A program made the position numbers and the translations under genes. From Rhinopomastus cyanomelas (taxonomy: Eukaryota; Chordata; Aves; Bucerotiformes; Rhinopomastidae), in contig VXBP01001164.1 in the NCBI GenBank assembly GCA_013400115.1, forward strand, positions 124,001 through 188,000: 64,000 bases of DNA, in the 5' to 3' direction. Below are positions 32,700 to 43,912 of this stretch, piece after piece (position 1 is the first letter of the stretch; the number at the start of each line of letters is the position of its first letter). The notes under the pieces are model-generated. The model saw nothing but the letters and a program-made list of their open reading frames with translations. It was not told the origin of the DNA and did no database searches.

Positions 32700-34006
32700 C
32701 CTCACCTGTGGGACACAGCTGATAGAACGGAGCAGAGCAGTTGCAATTCTTCGTGCACGGATCCGGCTCTGGCTGCAGCTGAGCGCGGTGGCCGTGCGTT
32801 TCGGCTGTGGCTGGAGTTATGGAACTGTGCCGGCAGGAAGCCTGTCCTCCGTCTGCGCCACAAGGCAGGCGGGAGCCACGAGAAACCACCACTGATGGTT
32901 CCTCCCTGCATCCAGTGAAACAGCTGCACCCAGCACCACCAGTCTGGAGACATCAGAGAGGTGAGGTAGCCTTAGAGGAGAGAAGCACAAAAGCTCGGAG
33001 GAGGAGCAGGGAGGTCCCTGCTGACTTTGCCATGACATCGCTGCAATTGGGTGCTCGCCACGTGGCAGGCCAAGAGGCCGCTGCCATGTTTAATGCCCTA
33101 AACAGCAGGAGGAGACATTGTTTGCCCCAGAAAACCCCTCAAGACCTGGCTGCCTTTCTTTCTGTTTCTGTCTGGTTTCAACCCAGGACAGCTGCTGTAA
33201 GTGCAGTTACACTTACTCAGCTCAATGTGGTTGGATCAAGCTAAGACTTATGGCCCATCAGTCTGGTGCAGGTTTGGCCAGAAGGTTGTTTCTCGCAGAA
33301 CACAGACTGAACTGAAAAACCAAGTGGCTACTGAAGAAAGGAAGCTGCTGGAACGCAGCAGTGCTTCCAGAGACTGGACTTCTCCTTGGAGGTGTGCAAT
33401 GATCCTGAGTGCACGGAGGTGGTCTGGGAAACCTCACCCTGGATGTTGCTACAGGCACCAACTCTTCCAACCATTCACTCTGCTATGTGCTGCGTGGAAC
33501 AGGTTTTCTGAAAGGCACTGGGCTTCTAATTCTAATGCACGAGTGGCTTTTGCTGGTACCAGTCGTAGCAATAAATGAATCGCTGCTTCTTTGCAGGATC
33601 AAGCAGACTGTTAACTTGTCACGTGATGCGTTTTAATTTTACTGGACATAAATTCACGTCTCACAGGTTCATAAAAGGGAAGTTCAAACCCTCATTTTAT
33701 ATAAAATGGCCGTTACTTTCTGCAAAGGACAGATGATAGTTCCTGTCACACTTGCTCCCTGGCTCCGGGACATAGTGATATGTGGTCAGTTACCTCTACT
33801 TTTGTGGGATGTGTTAATTTATTCAGGCCTAGAGCTGAGTGTAGGCATTTGCAGTTATCTGTGATCCCAGGGGACCCTCAGTGAATGTTGACCACTAATT
33901 TCTCAACAAAATTCTAGTAGTCACCAGAAATGGAGTCAAGACATGGCTGTCCTTTTGATGTTGATGTTTACAGTTCACGGTAGCTTTTCAAAATCTGCTC
34001 TATATC

Positions 34007-34107
34007 TAGAATCACAGACTCATTAGGGATTGGAAGGGACCTCAAAAGATCATCCAGTCCAATCCCCCTGGCACAGCAGGATCACCCAGACCAAGTCACA
34101 CAGGAAC
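34007..34107 (-). mobile_element. CR1 tail, 3' part of an element split by a nested CR1
   Basis: It starts TAGAATCACAG, continues through GGGATTGGAAGGGACC and stops at CACACAGGAAC. The sequence expected next resumes at 34555, so this CR1 was interrupted by another one. Confidence 0.93.
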
Positions 34108-34159
34108 TGTGGGCTGGTGGTCGTGGAGGCGTTGGGGTGCAGGTTGGTCATCTGACCTC

Positions 34160-34554
34160 ACTTATGGGGAGAGGTTGAGGGAGCTGGGTCTCTTTAGCTT
34201 GGAGAAGAGGAGATTGAGGAGTGACCTCATTAATGTCCATAAATATGTGAAGGGTGGGTGTCAGGAGGATGGAGCCAGGCTCTTCTCGGTGTCATCTGGT
34301 GGTAGGATGAGGGGCAATGGGTGTAGACTGGAACATAGGAGGTTCCACATAAATATCAGAAGGAACTTCTTCCCAGTGAGGGTGACAGAGCACTGGAAGG
34401 GGCTGCCCAGGGAGGTTGTGGGGTCTCCTTCTCTGGAGATGTTTAAAACCCGCCTGGATGTGTTCCTGTGCGACTTGGTCTGGGTGATCCTGCTGTGTCA
34501 GGGGGACTGGACTAGACGATCTTTTGAGGTCCCTTCCAATCCCTAATGATTCTA
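34160..34554 (+). mobile_element. CR1 LINE nested inside an older minus-strand CR1
   Basis: This is a 5'-truncated copy that reads through the ORF2 C-terminus without a break: a frame from 34109 to 34546 includes ERLRELGLFSLEKRRLRSDL, HINIRRNFFPVRVTEHW and FKTRLDVFLCDLV. The 3' end is CCTAATGATTCTA. About 52 bp upstream (34108-34159) match neither CR1 and may be filler added at the 5' junction. Its location inside another CR1 and its open frame show a recent insertion. Confidence 0.95.
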
Positions 34555-34593
34555 ACACAACCAGGTGGGTCTTAAACATCTCCAGTGAAAGGG
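34555..34593 (-). mobile_element. Continuation of the interrupted minus-strand CR1
   Basis: ACACAACCAGGTGGGTCTTA and the following AACATCTCCAGTGAA continue the 3' UTR that stopped at 34107, then it is truncated. Confidence 0.85.
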
Positions 34594-36184
34594 AGGAAGA
34601 AGAAAATCAATAATTGGTCCCCGGCGAGCAGGAGCTTAATTTTAACTGAGCTTTTCTTGTTTGCATGCCCAAGGTGAGAGGCAGAAGAGCTGCTGCTTGG
34701 AAGCCAGAGAAATGAGTTTTTCTGGCAAGAGCGCAACTCCCAGTTACAACAAGCCTGTCCTGAAGCTCAAGATAGACAGTTTTTCATAGAACAACTTCTT
34801 TATCTTTCTAGGTAGAAATCTTGATTTTGAAAGGAAAGCATGGGGGATGATTCCATGTCTTGTGGAATGAAAGAAGAGTGATTCTGTGTCACCCAATATT
34901 TCTACGTTTGTTCTGAGCAGAGGAGAGAGGAGAGTTTCATGGCAAACTCACACTAAAGCGTAACCAGATGTGAGACAAAGGCCGTTTGAACTGTCTAGCA
35001 ACTGTAAAGATATCACCTACTCTGCAAGATTTATTGATGGGTCATTTGGATCTCTTCCTAAAACTCCTGCTATGGACATTTTTGAGGGATCGAGGTCATA
35101 CTATTTACTAGCCGTGCGATTTGGTGTGGCGTTGTCTGCTAGCAGATCCACAGGACTGGTCTCACCTCAGTGTTGTGATCCACGGTGGGCTTTGGTGCTT
35201 TAAAATTGTCTTTGGTGGATGGTGGAGGGAGATCAAGGCTGCAATTAACCTATTTACAGTTAAATCTTATGAGTAACTTAGAAGAAGAACCCCTGAACTT
35301 TAGACCAGAAATATTTGAAATTTCCAGAACAAATGTCTGACTCGAGCACACGTGGCTTTAGTTCACCATAAATTTGGTTGCAAACATTCTCAAAAACTTG
35401 CAATGTTATGGGTGGGGAAGCTGTGTTTTGGAAGCTCTCAGCAAGTGGCACGGCTCGCCGGGGAGTATGGGGGTGGGAGAAATGTTGTGTTGGTGTGGGT
35501 GATGGAGCTAGGTCCCCCCAGGACCTCTACCAGGAAGCAGCTGGGAGCGTGCCTGGTACTTGCCTGTACAGAGGAGCCCAGCCTGATGTACCTGAGTGTG
35601 TTTTGGCTCCTCCTGCTGCTTCTGCAGCTAAGAAAATCGACTTCTCTTGGCATTTCCTCTTCTAGACACATGCATTTGTGCAGTTGCCATGGGCTCCAAA
35701 ATAAAATTACCAACTGTGACGTGGACAACCCGTCCTGAACATCATAGAACAAGGTGCGTTTGATCTTTAACCTTGAGGAATCGTCTCACACAAGTGAGTG
35801 AGCTGCCTTCCTGGGGCACAGAGTTCTCATTTGGCACGGAGAACACAGGGAAATGGAGAAGGGCAGGTGGTTGAGGAAAGCCCGTGCTATCAAGAGTTGC
35901 CAGTTCAGACGTTTGGCAACATCTTTTCCAAGGGGCTGGAATCAATTTTAATCAATTCAAAGAATTTATCTTCAGCTATTAGCTACAGTGAAAGGGGTGA
36001 CACAGGGAGAGTGTTGGTGTTTCTGGTGTTTCAGATTGTGTTAGTGTGTGACAGAGAACCATCCAAAGTTCTTGGCCAGCCCTCAGCTCTTAAATAGCTA
36101 GATTGCCGTATGATGAGGTGAACCATGGTGGATGTTTGCCAATTTAGGCTGCAAATTAACTTCTGATCCTTTCCAACATATGAC
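34594..36184. other. 1.6 kb unique sequence, nothing recognised
   Basis: A plus-strand frame of 128 codons (35352-35738) has no recognised family. No repeats recognised. Confidence 0.35.
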
Positions 36185-36456
36185 AGAATCACAGAACATC
36201 AGGGATTGGAAGGGACCTCGAAAGATCATCTAGTCCTATCCCCTGACACAGCAAGATCACCTAGACCCAGTCGCACAGAAACACATTCAGGTGGGTTTTA
36301 AATTTCTACAGACAAGAAGACTCCACAACCCCCCTGGGCAGCTCGTTCCAGTGCTCTGTCATCCTCACTGTGAAGAAGTTCCTTCTGATATAGATGTGGA
36401 ACCTCCTCTGTTCCAGCTTACACCCACTGCCCTTCATCCTATCACTAGATGACATC
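36185..36456 (-). mobile_element. 5'-truncated CR1 LINE, 3' UTR and ORF2 end
   Basis: It runs from AGAATCACAGAACATCAGGG through CTCACTGTGAAGAAGTTCC to the ATCACTAGATGACATC block, with several substitutions and no long open frame. Confidence 0.94.
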
Positions 36457-38287
36457 CAATGGACAACATGAGAAAAAGGCTTTGCGGCAGAAGGCAGAGC
36501 ACACCGAGGTGCTTCCTGGGCAGCAGTAGGAGCTCACTGCTTACAAGGTGCTGCCTTTGCTCTCTGGGAAGCCTTATGAAGAAGCATTTAATTTTTCCTG
36601 GAAAACTCACCCCATATACAGAAAAAAGCCACCCAGCAAAAAACCCTCCAAATAACAAAGAATTCAGTTAGGCTTTGGAAAAGGTTTTAATAATGAAAAT
36701 GAGCAAATGTGTTTTAAAATAACTTGTTGGGTATGTGTAAATAACGTCATTACCTTGACAGCACCTCCATAAAGCATTTTAAAAATTACTTCATATGTCT
36801 GTGTTTAAGTTCTTCGCGGTGAATGAAAGCATCTCACACTTGTCTTCGGGAGCTCTTGAGCAGAGTTTGAGTAGCAGTTACCCACTGTTCCGGTTCTGCG
36901 TCAGGAGGAGCACGCAGGCGCACGGCGAGGGGTTTCCACACGTGTGCACTGAAAATCTTTCTCACACGTGGGTGTTTGTGCCCCGTTTGTTCCACTGCGA
37001 AAGCAGCTGCCGCGCTTTTCTTGCCGCGTAAATGAGGGAAAAGGAACGATTGACGCTCTTCCTCGTTGGTTTTCACTGAGGGCAAGTCTGTGTCTCATCG
37101 AGCCCGGTGACCTTGGCCCCTATGGTGCTGAGAGCTGTCACAGCAGTTCTACCTGTTGTTGGTGCAGGTCAGGGAACTCGGTTCCTGCAGCCGTGGTGTT
37201 CTTCAGGCTGATACAGGTTTTTATTATGGAGATGCCTGGGTGACCTTTTACAATGAGAAGTTTATGCTGAACCCTTAATCCCAGTGTGAAAACACTTGGC
37301 AGGGAAACGCCACTCTGCAGGCGCTGCTGCTGCTTGCGCTCTGCCGCCTGCCCCGAGGTGCCTGGGTGAAAACCCAATAAACACAACAGGCCATTTCTTA
37401 CCTCCTTTTTCACAGCCTTCTGGTGAATCAGAAAAGCTGTTTCTGTTTTACAAGTGGCAATAGAGGTGCAGGATGGCTGCAGGCTGCATTTGCACAGACA
37501 CTTAAATAACCAGGAGGCATAAAGGGGAACATGGACCCTGGTCTGCCAGGTCCCACCGTCCCAGCCGTCCAAAGCACCGGTCCAGCCTGGGTGCGGGCTG
37601 CCGGCTGTCAGGGATCACACAGTCAGCAGCACAAAGATTCAGCAGGACACTATCCCCTGCTAACCTGGCAGGAAGCAGCCCCAGAGCTGCCCTTGGGAGG
37701 AGAGGACACTGGGGCTGCTGCTCAGCAGGGCTTAGCCCCAGCCAGACCACACCTGTCTGTGGCACCTCTCTGCAGACCCTTCCCACCAGGATAAACAAGG
37801 AGAATCGCATGTGTTTCAGTGACCCAGGTCTCCAAGGCCACACTGGTGCTGTTAGGATCCGGTCCTTTTACTGCCGCGGAATCAGCTGCCGATGGGGAAA
37901 CTTCCTCATAAGGCCAGGACCCGCCGTTCACTGGGCTAACGAAGTCAAAACATTTACAGTCCTCATCAGGGGTAAGTAATAACTTTAATGGAGCCGCTAA
38001 TTAGTTCTGCTCTTTTCAGACAGGATCATTACAATTTAATGGGAATTAATAATTTCATAAAGCATGGAAATATACTGCCCCAAGCCAAACGCGGTAGCAC
38101 ACACCCACAAATGGCTGTTTGGGTTGGTGCAGGGACGCTTTCCTGTCTGTCCTGCTCCTGTTGCGGGGGGATCGGTACTGCTTTGCGGTAACTCCAGTTA
38201 CTGCAGGGTGTCTTTGGCTCGCTAGAAAGCGTGTTGCTAGTTTACGTTCCCATGCTTGCAGACAGGAATCTAAACCTGAAAAACGTG
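36457..38287. other. 1.8 kb unique sequence with a possible regulatory patch
   Basis: No gene is recognised; a minus-strand frame of 144 codons (37138-37572) has no family. At 37925-38085 AT-rich sequence with homeodomain-like cores (GCTAATTAG, AGTAATAAC, GGGAATTAATAATTTC) looks like candidate conserved non-coding DNA. Confidence 0.35.
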
Positions 38288-38525
38288 AAAGCTGGAACAC
38301 AGAAGGTTCCACGTCAACCTGAGAAGGAACTTCTTCACAGTCAGGGTGTCAGAGCACTGGAACAGGCTGCCCAGGGGGGTTGTGGAGTCTCCTTCACTGG
38401 AGATATTCAAGACCCACCTGGAAGAGTTCCTGTGTGACTTGGTGTAGGTGATCCTGATGTTGCAGGTGGATTGGACTAGATGATCTTTCAAGGTCCCTTC
38501 CAATCCGTAGCGATTCTATGAGTCT
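38288..38525 (+). mobile_element. 5'-truncated CR1 LINE, last ~240 bp
   Basis: GCTGGAACACAGAAGGTTCC and AGGAACTTCTTCACAG lead into the GAGCACTGGAACAGGCTGCC block and a tail ending GATTCTATGAGTCTA. The sequence is diverged (GTAGCGATTC in place of CTAATGATTC). Confidence 0.93.
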
Positions 38526-39245
38526 ACGAATGTGGTTTTTTACTACTGTTGGCTTTCTTGAACTTTTTAGAGGCAAAGCTACATCAGTAGCACCTGGAAA
38601 CACCGTTGAAGAGCAGCAGAACTCCTTTGTCATGTGCCATAGCAGTCTTCCGTGGCAGCCCTACCACACCTCCTGCTTGAGTGAAACAAGCCCCTCTTTG
38701 ACTCTGTTTGAGAACAAGATGTCATCAGAGGGCAGAAGTTCCTTATCAGGCAGTTTTATTTTGAGCGATTTTAGTTTGACGCGATCTGACAACACAGTGA
38801 GTGACGTAACAGCCAACGCACGTGCGCTCCGTTTAAGGGGATCCTTTTGCTCTTTGTCTACTCTTTAACGTAAGTGGCTCTCTGCAGTTTTGCGTCTCCA
38901 CTGTGTCAAGAGTTGGTGGTATGAAAGGAAACCGTTTCTCATTTCCAGATTCCGGGCTGGTTTAAACTGGCCCGACTTCCACTGACCTTCGTGAGTCTCT
39001 ACCAATGCATGTGAGTGGAGGGTGGGGCCCAGATGATTCCATGAAGCCTTTGGAAGCCCTAGAAGAGAGGGGAGGAAAGTCCTTCTGGTTCAAATGACCA
39101 ATGCTGTTGTATATTCTACAGCCAATGATGAGTCTTCTTCACGTTGTTTTTCTTTTGGTGCATACTGAATACAGACAGATCACATTCTTTACTGCATTAA
39201 TTGCAAATGAGAAATAGTTGACCGATAAAACTCAAGATATGATGG
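38526..39245. other. Unique sequence, nothing recognised
   Basis: A plus-strand frame of 116 codons (38518-38868) starts inside the CR1 tail and has no recognised family. Confidence 0.35.
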
Positions 39246-39670
39246 ATCTTATGAGGAGAGATTGAGAGAGTTGGAGCTGTTCAGTTTGAGGAAGGGGAGG
39301 CTTCGGGGAGACCTCATCGGTCTCCACAACTATCTGAAACAACATTGTAGAGGTGCTGGTCTCTCCTCAAAGGTAATTAGCCACAAAACCAAAGGGATGG
39401 GCTTCAAGCTTCAACAGGGGAGGGTTAGGTTGGACATTAGGAAGAAAGTCTTCCCAGAGAGAGTGGTCAGGCACTGGGACGGGCTGCCCAGGATGGTGGT
39501 TGAGCTCCCATCCCTGGATGTGTTTAAAAGTCGCTTGGATGTGGTGTTGGGTTATCTAGTTTAGGGGTGACCTTGTAGAGTAGGGTTGATGGTTGGACTC
39601 GATGATCCCAAGGGTCTTTCCAACCTGAATAATTCTATGATGATTCTATGATGATTCTATGGTTCTGTGA
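39246..39670 (+). mobile_element. CR1 LINE of a distinct subfamily, ORF2 end and tail
   Basis: Frame 39262-39564 (100 codons) reads RELELFSLRKGRLRGDLIG, then VRLDIRKKVFPERVVRHWDG and SLDVFKSRLDVVLGYLV. The 3' UTR ends GGTTGGACTCGATGATCCC, CTTTCCAACCTGAAT and a tail with 11-bp spacing (ATTCTATGATG). The tail and codon differences set it apart from the common type in this window. Confidence 0.94.
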
Positions 39671-40514
39671 TATTGTGAGTGGACTTTCAGTGCCTGGACT
39701 TGTGGGCAGAGCATCTGCAGCATAACTTTGAGGCACTAAAAACAGAAATGTTGATTCTGCCCTTCCATCCCTCGAGGGTGAAGCAACCTATCTAACACAA
39801 TCAAATCACTATACAACTGGTGCAACGGGGCAGAGATTCAGCCTTGCACATCTACTAATCCTATTTCTGAAAGAATTTGAGGCTGAATGAAACATGTCAG
39901 GATGAGTAAGGGCCAAAGCAGAGCTCTCCTGCTGCTGAGGCTAGGCGCCGGTACCCTGTCATCAGAGCGCTGCTTGTAGGGAGATCTGAGGTCCTCCTGC
40001 CGCAGCAGTATCTAGCCAAAGCATGGAAAGATCAAATGATCCAGCCTTTCATGACAGTCCAGCTGATTTCATTTGCTAAAGCTGCAGCCTAGCAAATTGA
40101 ACCTTCCTTACTTCCTGGCTCTTCTGAGACACAAACAAGGCGAGAGAAAACCTTGGCTCACACTTCAAACACATCATACACCTCACATCACCGACATGAA
40201 AAGGAATTACCCACCAGACTTTATTCAGTAGAAGTTTGTGTTTAAAATGAAAAAAGATGTGATCATTGCAGAATTTCAGCCGCAGATGAAAATCTGATTA
40301 TTTTATAGATGTAGATGTAAAAACACATGCAGACTAAAACTTCCGTAGGTGATGAGTCACTGGAGAGAGCCTTCCAAATATTGGCCATTCACACAGGCAC
40401 CAAACTCTGTTCTACTTGTCTACCTTCTTAGAACAACTTTTACAGCAGTTAGGACGACAGGAATGTTTCTTTCAGCCTCTTGTTTGTTGAGCACTGAGCC
40501 TGGTTTCGGGCATC
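39671..40514. other. Unique sequence, nothing recognised
   Basis: No gene or repeat recognised. Confidence 0.4.
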
Positions 40515-40984
40515 TCAATACAAGAAAGACGTTGAAGCGCTGGAGTGGGTCCAAAGAAGGGCGACAAGGTTGATGAAGGGTCTGAGAACAAGTCCTGCGA
40601 CGAGCGGCTGAGGGAACCGCGACTAATTAGTCTGAAGAAAAGGAGGCTCAGGGGACACCTTGTTGCTGTCTACAAGTGTGTGAAAGGAGGTTGTAGAGAA
40701 GAGGGTGTCAGTCTCTTCTCACAAGTGACAAGGGATAGGAGGGAATGGCCTTAAGCTGCACCAGGGGAAGCTCAGGTTAGACATTAGGAAAAACTTCTGT
40801 ATTGAAAGGGTCTTCAGGCGTTGGAACAGGTTGCTCAGGCAGGTGGTTGAATCATCTTCCCTGTTTAAAGGTCCTGTAGACAGGGAGTTTAGGGACAGGG
40901 TTTAGCAGGGCTTGGCACAGTGAGGTTAATGGTTGGACTCCACGATCTTTTGCAGCCTAAACGATTCCGTGACTCTGTGATGAT
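40515..40984 (+). mobile_element. Older CR1 LINE of another subfamily
   Basis: It begins ACAAGAAAGACGTTGAAGCG (the KKDVE-like codons). The frame 40545-40754 holds DERLREPRLISLKKRRLRGH before a frameshift, and the tail is GGTTGGACTCCACGATCTTT, GCAGCCTAAACGATTCC, GTGACTCTGTGATGA. Many changes indicate an old, dead copy. Confidence 0.92.
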
Positions 40985-43550
40985 TTCTGTTTGCTCCAGT
41001 GGACCGCTACCTGCTGCAGCAGCACTGCTGTGCCAGTGATGGAATCAAGCACTCGCTGCTTCCATATCACAAGAAGATGGTCTATTCCAGAAAGCTGGCT
41101 AATATGAGGATATAGGAGAGGGGACAAGGGAGCACAACGGAGCAGGAAAGAAGTTGTCACAGCACTGCTGTTTGGGCATGCGACTGTTGAGGGTGAGGTT
41201 TCACCACAACCTGGTAATCATTGAGCAGGGAGATGAAGAGACACAGGCTACGGCAGCATTTTAGAATCCCCGAGGACTGATGCTACCCATGGTGCCCACA
41301 ATCAGCACTGGGAGCGACAGACCTGCCTGGTCCTCCCACTGCCTTCTCTCCTCCACTGGTGTGCTGGACATGGCTCAGCCGTGATCGGCCTCTTCTGTTC
41401 CTGTTCTGCAAGAATTTTCCCTTGGATTCCCTAAGCAAGTGGGAAGGTGAGGGAAAGAGGGGAGATTACTTCTGGTACCCCATGACTTACTTGTTACTGC
41501 TTTGGTGGGACTGGTGCCATAAGTTGGCCGCACATTCCCCATGAGAGGACGAGTGATGGAAGACCCTGCCTGCTGTGAGCTGCAGCACGTGCAGGCAGCC
41601 GGCAGCCCTCCGCTGCTCCTCCTGGCTGGCCCTGCTAGGAAGGCTGCTGCGGCTTTCCTTTTGAAGGCTGCCTTGTACTGGTCTCCATCTTCTCCAGGGT
41701 CAGGGCTGTGAGGAGCAATTGTTTTTCACCCTCATAATGGGTCTTTCCTCCTAATAAGGTGTAAAGAAAGTGAATGGAGATCAAGGCTTTTCTTTCTGGT
41801 TGAACCCAGACCGTCTCTGCTGTTTCAGTGCTGGTTTAGGTTTTCATTAGAGAGCAGCCTTTGTCAGCAGTTGTACACTTGCTCATCTACCTTATGAGCT
41901 AAAACTGAGCTACTTGATCTCTTGATTACTATCTTATTGCTCTATTTTATGAAATATTGATGTCAAAGTTTTCTTTCCAGCATTTGCAAATCCTTTTAGT
42001 CAATTAACAGTAAAATAAAAAGCTTTCCATTTGGTGGGAGCTGCTGCAATTATATTTACTTTGCAGTTTATTGCCATGTGTTTAAAATGTTTGTGTGTTT
42101 GCATTACACCTAGAAATTTCATTAAAGGAACATTAAAGCTGCAAAGTGCAGCATTAAGAAAGGAGGAAATGATGGAAGTGTGTTTTCCTTTGTAAGTTTA
42201 AAACTCTTTAGGGAAAGCTGAACTGGGTGTTAGCTGTCTAGAGGGTGCGTGAAGTGTGTGAGGAGATGCAGGGGCCTTCATATATGATATAAAGGAGTCC
42301 ATGTGATGGTCTGGGAGCCACTTATGCTCCCATAAATTTGGAGCAGGACAGACTGGGCTCCACCTGAAGTTTGAGCTCTCTCCAGAAGTGAAGAACTTGA
42401 CTGCAGACAGGAAGGAGCTTCCTTTATGCCCGTGGGACCTGCAGCCTGCAATGAGCATCTCCACTGATCTACTTTCCTTTCCTCAGGGCAGAGGGACATC
42501 TGGGAGAGTGTCTGAGAGCAAGGCATGCTGATGGGGAGAGCTCCACAGTACTGTACTGCAGTGAAATTTCCATTTGCTTGAAGGAGAGCGTAAGGTCCTG
42601 GCTGTTAGAAGGCTGCTCACGCACCGCACGTGCGGTCGTGACCGTGTAAAATGTGGGAATTGCAGGGGTAGCTGCTGGGCTGTGGGGTTCCCTGTCTTAG
42701 GCATCACCTCCACTCCTGCACATGGAGATGCACTCTTGGCTACTCTCTGTGGTTCAGCAGATCTTAACTGCTTTGCAAACCTCTGCACATCTTCAAAATA
42801 AAAGGGCTGAGTGCCCACAAACAGATTTGCCCTGTAGGTCAGAGGTGAGTGATTGAACCCCCTTAGGTCTGTAGAGAAGTAGCCTAAATCTGCTGTTCCT
42901 GTGCAAGTCCTTGATCAGGAAACTATCATATAGAAGGGATGACCACTGCTAACTGCAGGGACATCGTAAAACCAGTGATCCCTCCTCCACCTCTTGCCAG
43001 AGAGGCTGGATGCAGAGAGAGAGGTGCAGGCCGTGCATTCCGAAGGGGCACGGAACAGGTACTCACCGCAGTAAGCAGCTGCTGCAAGCAGTGAGATTGG
43101 AAACCATGCATGTCCTCGGTGTGCTTCTCCAGCAGGAGGCTGTTTGCTCTTTAATGCAAGCAGAAATTCTATTCTGTGCTTCAGAAGAGGCTCAGAAGGC
43201 AGTCACAAAGCACAGAGCTTTGATTTGACCCTGGCTCTTCTCCCTCTCTTTAAGGTCAGGGTTATCTTTGTACAGCCTGAAATTTTGCACGGTCTCACTC
43301 TGGATCCAAGCCTGAACTCAGGGCTGCCATTACATCCGCACATGAGAAACATCACAGTGAGCAAAGTTCCTCACATACCTGCATGGATAGGCTTTCCCAT
43401 TGCAAGGGGTGGTCTGGAAGAACTTTTCCTAGTGTCTCGGCTACCCCTAGGTCTTGGCTGGTGGACCTGACTGAAGTTTGTGAGACTGGTTGCTATTCAA
43501 GTGACAGAAGAATTTGGCACCACGTTAAAATGCTGTTTTCATGTGCATAT
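40985..43550. other. 2.6 kb unique sequence with a possible regulatory patch
   Basis: No gene recognised; frames reach 111 codons at most. The A+T-rich stretch 41930-42185 (AGTCAATTAACAGTAAAATA, GCAATTATATTTAC) has a low-redundancy composition that could be conserved non-coding DNA. Confidence 0.35.
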
Positions 43551-43718
43551 AAACCTTATTTAGTAGTATTTTTGTCAAAGTGTTACTCTAAGTGATGCTC
43601 CCTATGCACTGCTACATGATAGAAGCCTAAAATTAAACCTTATTTAGTAGTATTTTTGTCAAAGTGTTACTCTAAGTGATGCTCCCTACGCACTGCTACA
43701 TGATAGAAGCCTAAAATT
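43551..43718. repeat. 84-bp tandem duplication
   Basis: Two units (43551-43634 and 43635-43718) begin AAACCTTATTTAGTAG. By eye they differ at one base (CCCTATGC against CCCTACGC), which indicates a recent duplication. Confidence 0.93.
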
Positions 43719-43746
43719 TACACCTCAGTGTGTTTCAGACTCCGCT

Positions 43747-43912
43747 TCATAGAATTGGAAGGGACCTTGAAAGATCATCTAGTCCAATCCCCCTGACACA
43801 GCAGGATCACCTAAACCAAGTCACACAGGAACACATCCAGGTGGGTCTTAAACATCTCCAGTGATGGAGACCCCACAACCTCCCTGGGCAGCCTGTTCCA
43901 GTGCTCCATCAC
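43747..43912 (-). mobile_element. CR1 LINE 3'-end fragment lacking the repeat tail
   Basis: TCATAGAATTGGAAGGGACC lacks the usual TCATTAGGGA, so a small deletion joins one octamer directly to the body. It continues to CAGTGCTCCATCAC. Confidence 0.93.

Larger units (their letters stand above)
31042..34006. other. 3 kb without recognised genes or elements
   Basis: Two adjacent minus-strand frames in different phases (31308-31628, 106 codons; 31054-31305, 83 codons) may be the remains of a decayed coding or element sequence, but I cannot name it. A G-rich run is at 32521-32544 and a GGCCCT hexamer run at 32677-32699. The stretch 32430-32960 is moderately GC-rich, with overlapping spurious frames. 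Confidence 0.35.

Noticed and set aside
32410..32953. Cluster of overlapping 77-161-codon frames
   Set aside because: There are frames on both strands in GC-richer sequence, partly from a GGCCCT run; nothing indicates a real coding exon.
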